In this document: piece after piece, positions 22,835 through 30,892 of the stretch | Layout: each line of letters starts with the position of its first letter | How positions within the stretch are numbered: the first letter of the stretch is position 1 | Assembly: GCA_025174535.1 (NCBI GenBank) | Contig: JALBUN010000015.1 | Location: 184,501-248,500 of the forward strand | DNA from: Cantharellus purpuraceus | Lineage: Eukaryota > Basidiomycota > Agaricomycetes > Cantharellales > Hydnaceae | Reading direction: 5' to 3' | DNA: 64,000 nt | Notes under the pieces: generated by a model | What the model was told of the DNA's origin: nothing | The model's input: the letters and a program-made list of their open reading frames with translations, nothing else | The model's database searches: none | Translations under genes and position numbers: made by a program

Positions 22835-23269
22835 TCAGCTTCCACAACAAATACTCCTTATTGTCTTAGTGATCCGTCTCCATATGGTATCCCGTTCCAA
22901 GAGTATTCGGTCCCTTTGCCTGACACGATGTAACCTGAGTCGGATTGAAGTGGGAGGATAGGTCGGCAATGGCGACTGAAATTCTACCTCACGTTCGACT
23001 TGTCTATCCGTGTTACGATATAGAGGCAAAATGTTGAGGAATGTATATGGTTCAACGGAATTGTGAAAGAATATGGGATTGCCAATGGCATAAGAGAGAC
23101 ATGGTGGGGATCTTGGACGTTGAAAGAGTTTTGGAAGTATTTTGACACGTGGAGGTGGCTTAACATGTCCATGGAGCTCGGCGTATTTTTGATAGTCCTC
23201 TGTGTCCAGAGACCAGTGTGACGTATTATTAGAAGAGATGTTGGAGAGGGGAATAGAATTGGAAGCCAT
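22835..23269 (-). CDS. hypothetical ORF between gypsy protease and RT
   Basis: A 144-codon frame starts MASNSIPLSNISSNN and is rich in Pro, Arg and Ser (RVKILPKLFQRPRSPPC). I do not recognise it. It lies in minus orientation between the protease end at 23442 and the reverse transcriptase block, so it is probably an extra element-encoded frame or captured sequence rather than a host gene. Nothing shows that it is expressed. Confidence 0.3.
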   Translation of the reverse strand: MASNSIPLSNISSNNTSHWSLDTEDYQKYAELHGHVKPPPRVKILPKLFQRPRSPPCLSYAIGNPIFFHNSVEPYTFLNILPLYRNTDRQVEREVEFQSPLPTYPPTSIRLRLHRVRQRDRILLERDTIWRRITKTIRSICCGS

Positions 23270-23441
23270 GTGAATGATGATGAAAGGATCGGTGTGAATT
23301 GAAGGCTGATAATGATCGATGGTGATGAAACACGGGTGACGATCAATGGCTAGAATTAGAGACTGAGGTGGAGAGGGAGTTGCGGCACTATTTAAAAGTT
23401 GATACGAAAAGACGCTGGCGGAGTTGGACTGTCAGAGTGGT

Positions 23442-25163
23442 TCAATATGCGTCCTCGATGCGTCCTGGCTCATCAGCATCCACCAACGATATAAACGGAG
23501 GGGTAGACAGAGTATCTATTGGAGTGGAGTCAGCGGAGGCAGAAGATAGTTTCACACCTAAAGTTGCTGGTGATGTTGGGAATGACACAGCCTGTACTGG
23601 GGAACAGAATGTGATATGGCCCAATGCCCAGTCAATCAACGGATTGTAGCGGGTGAGCCAATTATGTCTGAGAACCACAGAACAGCTGGAGTCAAGTGGA
23701 GTAACATAGAATGTAAGGTTCTGGATTTCTCCGACAGAAAAACGGATAGACAGATCTATAGCTCGTGAAATAACAGCATTAGTAGTGCCATCAAATAATT
23801 GGAGTGGTATTGGAGTTATGGTGTATGTATGGAGTTTATGTAAATTGGAAAAAGAGAAATCGAGGAAACAATGAGTAGAACCGGAGTCAATTAATGCTTG
23901 GATAGCGGTATCGGGAATGGAGTCAGAGTAGATAAGGAGGGTAAGGGAGTCGGGGTGGGAAAGAGTGGATGCGTTCAGGCAGACCTTGTTTGTCGTATGG
24001 GGAGTACCAACACAGCCCTCAGCCCGTACGGAGGCTATAGGACTGCTTACTATTTTTTTGGGTCCATCGTGGCATTGGTGGCATGGCCCTTTGCTTTTGC
24101 TGCGGACGAGGTTGCCTTGTTGCAATCCTTGGCTTGGTGGCCAGGTTTTCTGCAGAACAGACAGAGGTTGTTGTCCATGTGGTGCTGGCGTTCCTGCTGG
24201 GTAAGTTTTCCATCCTTCCCCAGCTTGGTGGAGAGGTCCAGAGTACTCTTGCGAGCTCCAGAGTTATTGCTGGTGCCAGAGTTGTTCTGACTGGAACCAG
24301 AAGCGGCAGCATTACCAGTGTTTGACTTCTGGCCTGAGTTGGTGGTGGTCCTCTTATCGGACCCCTTGTTGGACTTTGGGGTCTTGTCCGATGCTTTGTC
24401 TGATTTGTTGTTGGCCGAATTTTCGTGGGAGACCTTGGATTGACGTTCCCAATAACAGGCATCGATGGATTGGGTGAGCTTGCGAATTAACCAAAGTATC
24501 TGGCTTACCAATGCGTGATATCTTGTCCTTGATGCAGGATGGGAGTCCAATGTAAAATTGGCATCGGAGTGCAACGTCACCCCATTGGACTTTTGGGGCT
24601 AGCTGCTGGAAACTCACAATGTATTTTGCAATTTTGCAATTTTCCTTCATCCGAAGTTGATTGAGTTCATTCTCGGCATCGGCCTTGGGGTTGTAAGGAC
24701 CGAAATTGGTCCAAAGTTTGGAGATGAAGTCGGAGTGGTCATCTGACCATATCAGCTCATCGGAATCATCCATCGCTGGCTTGAAGTAGTCCAGTGCAGT
24801 GCCCTTGAGACAGGACATGGCGAAGGTGACCTTTGCCCGATTGGATGTGAATGCGTCGGGGCGGTTGTGGAAATTCAACCGGCATTGCACCAAGAATGGC
24901 TGGAGCTTTCGCGGATCGGAGCCATCGAATGGGTCAGGTTCTTGGACCTTGGTCTGGGACTTAGGGGCTTGTGGGTTATGGATGCTGCTGGCGAGCAGGG
25001 AGATGGCTTGCACCAGATTTGGAGAGGGTGGGGTGTCATCTTCTTCATTGACGGCCTCTATGTGGTCCGTCGGTTCTTTGATGACCTCAGGGATGGTGTC
25101 AATGCTGGGAGCAGGCACCTCAACAGTTTGTGCGCGTTCGGAATTGGCAGTGGATCGTGGCAT
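23442..25163 (-). pseudogene. Ty3/gypsy gag and retropepsin
   Basis: Gag starts at ATG 25161-25163 (MPRSTANSERAQTVEV). It contains a capsid-like region (DPFDGSDPRKLQPFLVQCR, SDFISKLWTNFGPYNPKAD) and, after a one-base frame change near 24490, a Ser/Asn-rich linker and a zinc knuckle CLFCRKPGHQAKDC (C-X2-C-X4-H-X4-C). Gag ends at TAG 24050-24052. The protease follows in the -1 frame with the retropepsin active site ALIDSGSTHCFLD. In gypsy elements this unit builds the particle and cuts the polyprotein. The frame break in gag and the split pol show a dead copy. The gag start is about 30 bp from repeat A, the presumed 5' LTR. Confidence 0.85.
24050..24059 (-). promoter_or_regulatory. possible -1 frameshift site, A AAA AAA then UAG
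   Basis: On the coding strand gag ends CCA AAA AAA TAG. The heptamer A AAA AAA is a classical -1 slippery sequence, and a -1 slip there leads directly into the protease frame (CCC AAA AAA ATA GTA). Position and direction fit gag-pro recoding, but no experiment or conserved structure is at hand. Confidence 0.55.
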
Positions 25164-25195
25164 TGGTAGGAGTGAGTATGGCAGTTCGAATATAC

Positions 25196-25363
25196 TGTTA
25201 CGCACTAGGTCCGATTGAGGGTCAGGGGTTTGGTTGGAGTCTTGGTTGGAGTCAGAGAAGGAGTTGGGTACGTCATGGGGGTCAGAACAGACTTGGCTTC
25301 AGCTTATGTGCTGCACCCTCACTAATACCGGTGTCCAAGATTTCGGAGACAGAGTATGACTTA
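25196..25363 (+). repeat. repeat A, left half (split by the AT-rich element)
   Basis: The sequence starts TGTTACGCACTAGG and continues to GTATGACTTA, where the AT-rich element begins. Its right half resumes at 33347. Intact copies at 15200, 35770 and 42610 show the uninterrupted sequence GACTTAGA(G/T)AG. Confidence 0.8.
25361..25363 (+). repeat. target-site duplication TTA, left
   Basis: TTA directly precedes the element start GACGCTT and is repeated after its end at 33344-33346. Empty repeat A copies have a single TTA here. Confidence 0.8.
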
Positions 25364-25929
25364 GACGCTTATTCAGAAATACAACAAATACGTATGTACA
25401 ACCTATTTTCCTCAAATTTTATACAATACACTTCAATTCAAACTTATTTTCATATTTCAACATGATTCTCAAATTTTACACAATATACTAGATTAAAACA
25501 TATTTTGATATTTTGGCATAATTCTCAAAAATAATTCTTTTTTTCCTGATTTAGTGGTGGCAACTCTCTTGAAGGAACATCCAAATATCATTGATTCTTT
25601 CTTATACAATACTTATAACATAATTTGAACTATCTTTAATCCCCACCTGGTATTTGTATATCTAAATACCCTATATAATACCAATTATATTAATACATAC
25701 ATTCCTATTATATCCATGTAAATAATTATGTTCATCTCAACCAAATGTCTTATCTTTAAAAGTTTATTAAAATATAGAATATATGTTTATATTTATGAAA
25801 ATTTCACACATCCGAAATCTTTTAAGATATCCAAATTGTAACTCCCTGGCTTTATGTATCATTGAAATTCTGATGTATATCTCATATACATCAGAATATT
25901 GTATACTGACATGATTCCGAACAAGCGTC
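25364..25929 (+). repeat. 566-bp terminal direct repeat, left copy
   Basis: It appears identical to 32778-33343 over its whole length, with a constant offset of 7,414 bp and no gap. It starts GACGCTTATTCAG and ends CCGAACAAGCGTC, so it carries both inverted ends of the whole element. The inner flank (TAGGGAGG) does not duplicate the outer TTA, so the copy is not an independent insertion. Confidence 0.88.
25867..25897. repeat. perfect 14-bp hairpin in the left terminal repeat
   Basis: ATTCTGATGTATAT, then CTC, then its exact complement. It lies 32 bp from the repeat end. The right copy has it at 33281-33311. It could be a protein-binding or replication-related structure. Confidence 0.75.
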
Positions 25930-26008
25930 TAGGGAGGTCATTTTAAAAACAAAAATCATCACCTTATATCATCAACAAGCTTCTTTCTCCATAGATTTAG
26001 ACATGCCA

Positions 26009-26506
26009 TTATGAATTCTTATCTTCATTGGTATGTCTGGACACTGTCCAACACAGCAAAGCCAATAGTATACCAATACTAGTTATGTAGATCATGTGCA
26101 CTGTACGGCCAAGATATAGTTTCTGCCTATTTATATCTGGGCCTGGCTGTCTAACAAACGCCTGATTCACATGTGTGGTTATAATGTGTGCATATCCAGA
26201 GGTTGGATCAGAACCACTTACAAATCTGTTGGTTTTATTCAGAAAACCTGCAAATTCTGCTACAAAAATAGGATCACTTTCATTATAGCCTATTTTATCA
26301 GGTTGTAGACCAAGAAATACATATTTGATATGAGGATACTTTGAAAGCTGGAACACTTCACCTTCAGCATATGAACGGTCCAGATACTGCCCAAAGGGGT
26401 ACCAGTCACACGTTGCACAATTAGCTAGCCGGTGTGGATTGCTGTGAAAAGGCTTTTGGTAAAACTGTTGATTGAGACGCTGTTTCAGTAATGGATCAGT
26501 CTCCAT
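26009..26506 (-). CDS. hypothetical tail-anchored protein (cargo of AT-rich element)
   Basis: A 165-codon frame starts METDPLLKQRLNQQFYQ. It has a CATCDWYPFGQYLD segment, then FQLSKYPHIKYVFLGLQPD and FVAEFAGFLNKTNRFV. One hydrophobic C-terminal helix (MIYITSIGILLALLCWTV) is followed by a short charged tail. This layout suggests a cytosolic domain anchored by its C-terminus. I do not recognise the family. It lies next to and on the same strand as the transposase. The intact length of the frame in AT-rich DNA argues for selection. Confidence 0.55.
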   Translation of the reverse strand: METDPLLKQRLNQQFYQKPFHSNPHRLANCATCDWYPFGQYLDRSYAEGEVFQLSKYPHIKYVFLGLQPDKIGYNESDPIFVAEFAGFLNKTNRFVSGSDPTSGYAHIITTHVNQAFVRQPGPDINRQKLYLGRTVHMIYITSIGILLALLCWTVSRHTNEDKNS

Positions 26507-26561
26507 AGATACCTATAAGTATAAAACATACAAATATTCAATTTTATTCTGGGAAAAAAAT

Positions 26562-27759
26562 TTACAGTTGAATGTAGCATAGGTATACAATAATACTATT
26601 ACTATTGTCTTTCCAATACTCTTTAATACATTCTGTAGATTTAAAGCTTGATGTTGCTTCCCAAGTTTTCTCTGCATAACATTTCCATTTAACTAAATAT
26701 TCTACGTACTTTCCTTTTTCTTTGCCTTATTATTTGTTCTACTTCATTTTCAGTCTCATAATGCATCTCCACATCATACTCACATCTTTCTAATAGTCGT
26801 TGTTGAGATAGAGTCATCTTGTCAACATCTTCTGCTCTTTCCAGTAATGATCTGGGTGGCTCAATATCTGGGTCCTCTTCCTCAGGGTAATCAAAATATT
26901 GTTCACACCATTTTTCATGATAAGGGGATGGTTTGATCTTACGTAGTTCTACAAATTTCTTAATATTCCATAATAGACATGCTACCTTTAATTCCAGATT
27001 AAAGACAGCAGGATTTGTAGTTCTAATAGATCTCTTATTATCAAATTTTTCAAACAATATTGCAAACCCTCCAAAGAATGCTTCTACTGTTGAACTAAAG
27101 GCACCAAACTTCTTATTAAAAATCTTTTCTTCAGGTTTAAGTTCAACATTTTTTGGCTTCCGAAAAGGATAAAAGAAGTTCTTAGGCTTTAATATACTTG
27201 CCTTTACTACTTCTGGAATAGCAGATGGATAAGCTCCATCAAAGCCTATCTGATCATTCTTATCTATTTTATTCCATACAGCCATCTCTACAAACATTTT
27301 TGCATCAGGATTTAGTTTACATGCCAATGAAGGTGAGGTGAATAGAACCATTTGATTAATGTCAATGCATACTTGAGTACGAAATCCTGCCTTTTTAAAT
27401 TTATGTGAGTACCCCTCTTCAGATGTCGATCCAATCAAAATTCCTCTTGTATCATGACCATCAAGAAGTAATGTCACTGATTCCATTTTTGGAGGATTCT
27501 TTATAAGAGCTGATAATATCCTTATTATTATATTTGAGAACATTGTACGCAGTGAATCAGTAACTTGTTTATCTAGATCAAAGTTAAGATAATGCAGACG
27601 ACCATAAAATTCCTTATGAACATCATAAAAGCTACTTGATGGCATGAAATTTCCTATTTCTTCATAAGTAGGACCTTTGAGTAGATGATATAGTACTAAC
27701 AAGCCTTTTTCTATCTCTCTATAAGGTGTAGAATGTTCTTCAACTGAAAACAATACCAC
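26562..27759 (-). CDS. PIF/Harbinger-like DDE transposase with C-terminal chromodomain (frameshifted)
   Basis: The main frame runs to 26689 and carries the DDE nuclease of the DDE_Tnp_4 type: first Asp in VTLLLDGHDTRG, second in QIGFDGAYPSAIPEV, Glu in AFSSTVEAFFGGFAILFEKF. After ENEVEQIIRQRKRK the frame ends, but a shift of one base near 26700 continues as VEYLVKWKCYAEKTWEA and then CIKEYW up to TAA 26562-26564. EVEQII...EYLVKWKCY...TWE is a chromodomain, which normally binds methylated histone H3 tails. No ATG precedes the frame; a TTTTCAG just before SVEEHS suggests a missing 5' exon. The enzyme would cut and integrate element ends, with the chromodomain steering insertion to heterochromatin (inference). 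The frameshift may be inactivating, a recoding site or a sequence error. Confidence 0.72.
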
Positions 27760-27835
27760 AAGAAAGAAAAATACTGGTATTGGTCCAAGCTTGTTATATA
27801 CTACTTTTTTACATCATCCATGTCATTCATATCTT

Positions 27836-28036
27836 TTAGTTTTGTTCTATGATATTTTTGTGTTCTAAGACAGGCCACTTTGTGTATAGAAAATTCCAAT
27901 GATTGTCCATCAACTTATTATATGCTCTGTCCCTTTGATCATTCCACATTTTAAGTTGCTGAAGCTCTTTTTCTTCTTTCTCTTTTTGCTCTTTCTCTTT
28001 TTGCTCCTTTGTGCGTTTTTGCTGGTCTGAGGGCAT
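27836..28036 (-). CDS. hypothetical Lys/Glu-rich small protein (cargo)
   Basis: A 66-codon frame with ATG at 28034-28036: MPSDQQKRTKEQKEKEQKEK, then KMWNDQRDRAYNKLMDNHWN and a Trp/Lys-rich end. The N-terminus is a charged helix. It sits directly upstream of the transposase on the same strand and could be a separate gene or part of a 5' exon; no good splice pair was found. No known family. Confidence 0.4.
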   Translation of the reverse strand: MPSDQQKRTKEQKEKEQKEKEEKELQQLKMWNDQRDRAYNKLMDNHWNFLYTKWPVLEHKNIIEQN

Positions 28037-28132
28037 TTTGACTAAGATACTCTTATATTACAGTAAAACAAAAATATGTTCATTTTTTTGATAATTGAAT
28101 TTTAAATTAAATAATATTTATTCTATGAAGCT

Positions 28133-28783
28133 ATGTTGTCTGTCTCTAAGCAAGTTGTTAGTAAAATATCTACTGTCTTTGTTAAAAAAGAACCAGAGGA
28201 TGATGAAAATCCTTTGTATATAGACTCTGACACCATCTACATAAAATTCAGATTAAGAAATCCCCCAAAGGACTTCTTTCCAGCTGGATCGGTTTCTCAG
28301 GAAAGAGATAAAACACCAGAAGCACTGTACAATAAGATGATTGAAAAGGGCAATGAAATAAGTAATTCAACCTGGATTCAACAAAATCATTGTATGTCAA
28401 GTCTGCAAACCATGCAACAGGATAATCTGCCTAGTTGTAATATTTCTATTGCTAGAGAAACTGGCAAGAAGTGTGATATTTCTATTGCTGGGGAAACTTG
28501 TAAGAACTGTGATGTGTATAACAATTTGGTTACATCAATGGTTGTTGCATTGAAACAACAGCAGAGAGTTTTCAAGAAAAGTAAAATCACAATCTATGGT
28601 ATGATCATAACTAAGGATGGTAGGTTAAAATTATATGAAACCACCAATAACAATCAGGGTGTTTCAATTGTTGTATATCCTTCCTCTGGATACAGCATAG
28701 AAGCTCAGTTTGAAGAGTGTTCTAATGCTATTGACATTATATTCCAAAGTATAAGAAATCAGATGTTCAAAGAATCCTCATAA
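28133..28783 (+). CDS. hypothetical protein (cargo, divergent from transposase)
   Basis: An uninterrupted 216-codon frame, ATG at 28133, opposite in direction to its left neighbours and about 100 bp from them, so the spacer is a divergent promoter. It contains an acidic stretch VKKEPEDDENPLYIDSD, an internal duplication (CNISIARETGKKCD / CDISIAGETCKNCD) with paired cysteines, and a C-terminal part rich in beta-type residues (KITIYGMIITKDGRLKLYE). No family recognised. An intact 650-bp frame at this AT content is unlikely by chance. Confidence 0.55.
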   Translation: MLSVSKQVVSKISTVFVKKEPEDDENPLYIDSDTIYIKFRLRNPPKDFFPAGSVSQERDKTPEALYNKMIEKGNEISNSTWIQQNHCMSSLQTMQQDNLPSCNISIARETGKKCDISIAGETCKNCDVYNNLVTSMVVALKQQQRVFKKSKITIYGMIITKDGRLKLYETTNNNQGVSIVVYPSSGYSIEAQFEECSNAIDIIFQSIRNQMFKESS

Positions 28784-28869
28784 GGAGTTGATTTAAAAGT
28801 CCTAGTTTCTACACTCACAACATTTTTCATCTATTTTCACTTGGATAATTTCAAGATTTGAACTTTTGT

Positions 28870-29025
28870 TCACACAACAATAAGTACCATTAGTATCATG
28901 ATGAGTATTTTTGAATGTTCAGAGCTCTTAGGACATTTAATATCCTTACAATCTGTAACTACAGATGTAGTAGTTATATGATTGCACTTCCAAGTAATTT
29001 GAATTTTTTCACTATCACCACACAT
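28870..29025 (-). CDS. possible 51-aa Cys-rich peptide with C-terminal membrane helix (cargo)
   Basis: The frame runs from ATG 29023-29025 to TGA 28870-28872: MCGDSEKIQITWKCNH, then CKDIKCPKSS, then a hydrophobic end ILIMILMVLIVV. Five cysteines and a tail anchor are suggestive, but the frame is very short and has an in-frame stop just upstream. Confidence 0.25.
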   Translation of the reverse strand: MCGDSEKIQITWKCNHITTTSVVTDCKDIKCPKSSEHSKILIMILMVLIVV

Positions 29026-29076
29026 GCCTTCATTTGAGTGAATAAAAATATTGCATATTCACTTATCTGATTTATC

Positions 29077-29256
29077 TTATACTTGTTGTAGTGCACGTAG
29101 TGGTAGCTGAATCTCATTGTCATCATAAGTAACAGTTATTAGCAAAGTGTCATCTGACAAAGTGCCAGTTACTAATGTAACAATACCTGTCACTGTCATT
29201 TGTGTTCTTGCATTGATAAATGATACCTTATCACCAATCTCGGGTATATTCAACAT
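29077..29256 (-). CDS. 59-aa small beta-rich protein (cargo)
   Basis: The frame runs from ATG 29254-29256 to TAA 29077-29079. It reads MLNIPEIGDKVSFINARTQM, VTGIVTLVTGTLSDDTLLIT and ends LPLRALQQV. The pattern of alternating hydrophobic residues with GDKV and TGIV turns is like a small SH3-type or OB-type barrel. It is coherent protein sequence, not random, but I cannot name the family. Confidence 0.42.
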   Translation of the reverse strand: MLNIPEIGDKVSFINARTQMTVTGIVTLVTGTLSDDTLLITVTYDDNEIQLPLRALQQV

Positions 29257-29294
29257 GGTGTCTCTGGTTATTATATATTAATTTTCAAAACTCA

Positions 29295-29540
29295 TTATTT
29301 CTCATCTAATTTCCTATCAAGTATATCTACAAACTTCTTAAATGCTTCAAAACACTGTAGAACATTCTTTCTACTATTAATATGTTTCATACCTGTTACT
29401 GTTACAGGAAAACAACACCTTACATTTGTTATCACTTCTGAAAACAACCCTTCTGTGATAGCATGATCAAGCTCTCTTGTAACAGTTACTAGGTAAAACT
29501 GGGGGACTTTTCTCGATGTTTGAATGCAAGGTATTGTCAT
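29295..29540 (-). CDS. 81-aa hypothetical protein (cargo)
   Basis: ATG at 29538-29540. The frame includes PQFYLVTVTRELDHAI and ends CFEAFKKFVDILDRKLDEK, an amphipathic helix. No domain was recognised. It lies in a minus-strand row with 29077-29256 and 29618-29785. Confidence 0.38.
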   Translation of the reverse strand: MTIPCIQTSRKVPQFYLVTVTRELDHAITEGLFSEVITNVRCCFPVTVTGMKHINSRKNVLQCFEAFKKFVDILDRKLDEK

Positions 29541-29617
29541 TTCCTCTAAAGCACTTTTTCCCTTATTCTTCCTTATCTAAGTATGTAAAAATTTTCTTGA
29601 AGACTCCTTTAAACATT

Positions 29618-29785
29618 TCACATCATCTTTTTGTAATCAAAACTGAGGATCTCATCATCAGTATCTAAAGTAATATCTCTAAAATCTGTCTCAAAAAACT
29701 GTTTAGTCCATTGTGTGTCAACCATTATACCATAATCCCAAAGATCATGAGAACTCCAATCATTGCACTTCTTATCTTTACCCAT
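29618..29785 (-). CDS. 55-aa acidic/aromatic hypothetical protein (cargo)
   Basis: The frame runs from ATG 29783-29785 to TGA 29618-29620: MGKDKKCNDWSSHDLWDYG, then TQWTKQFFETDFRD and DTDDEILSFDYKKMM. It is rich in Asp, Trp and Phe with a sensible protein composition. Family unknown. Confidence 0.35.
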   Translation of the reverse strand: MGKDKKCNDWSSHDLWDYGIMVDTQWTKQFFETDFRDITLDTDDEILSFDYKKMM

Positions 29786-30277
29786 GATGTCAATAAAGAA
29801 GGATATATAAAATTTATTTACTAGATATGTGCATAGTTCTGAAGAGCAGAATGTCCATATTTTTATCTAATATTTATAAATTGAATTATATATATTTTCT
29901 AAAGTTGTCAATAGCCAGATGCATGCACTCGTTCTGAATACTACAACAAAGTCCCATACAGAATTCCCTGTCCTTTCATCTATCATTCTTCTACCAGTTC
30001 CTTGTTTCCTATCTTGCCAGTCTTTCATTCCAAATTCTTTGCTGCATAGCTAAATAGGTGTACCAGCCGATTGGATATTATCATATCATGGTAATGACGT
30101 CGGATGGAAGGTCACCTTGTCAGGAGCAGTTTGATCACATTATCAAAGGACAGCCTTTTGGCTGTGAGGGTTGATAATGATGCACTTACTGAGCAGACAG
30201 TAGGTGAGACTTTGCAGCGGCATGGTGTACCAGATAATTGAATCGTTGTCCTTGAGCAGCCCGATGATGTCACTCGG

Positions 30278-30812
30278 TGTCGGTTCGCTTATGGAATAGA
30301 TCCTATAAGCCTGCGTGCAATGGTCCTAGCAAGCAGACGGTGTGTAACGCAGTTGTTCAGCACTCCAAAGATCAATCAGGTCGAGGGGTACGTAACAGGG
30401 AAGTGGGATAGTGCTCTGTGGTTGGATGAGGATGGGAGCAAAAGGTCGGTCCCGATGGCTGATCGTGCTCTGTGACTGGATGACAATGCGGAGCCCGGTT
30501 GGGAGGTACGCGAAAGCTGGTTTCAGGAGAAGCAACCTCTCGGTGGCGGAGGGAAATCTGATCGTTGAACCAAGGTGTTTTACCTCAGTGTAGAGATGAT
30601 GGATTGTGATGTAGAGTGTAGACTTAGAGCGTTGGCTGAAAACTTGTTTTTTGATTCCAAAGGCAAAAACTAGCGCCCTTTTATATACAAATTCCCAGGG
30701 CACAACGACACAATATGAGGAGCAAATGATGCAAGAAATGCTGATCAAGCCAGCTGACGAAGCATGTGAAGTTGAGCTACTAAAGGGGAAATCATGGAGA
30801 AATGAAACGACA
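30278..30812 (+). repeat. repeat B, uninterrupted copy
   Basis: It starts TGTCGGTTCGCTT and ends GAAACGACA. It matches 19795-21804 without the inserted LTR C and so provides the empty site for that insertion. It lies in a higher-GC block (about 30060-30890) whose edges carry weak inverted similarity (AAGGTCACCTTG at both sides), suggesting it entered the AT-rich element as part of a second insertion. Confidence 0.7.
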
Positions 30813-30892
30813 GATAGGGACATCATTAGACTGCTCATGGACAGCCATTCACTCCAAGGTGACCTTGTATCCTACGTCTTCGGAGGCTTACA

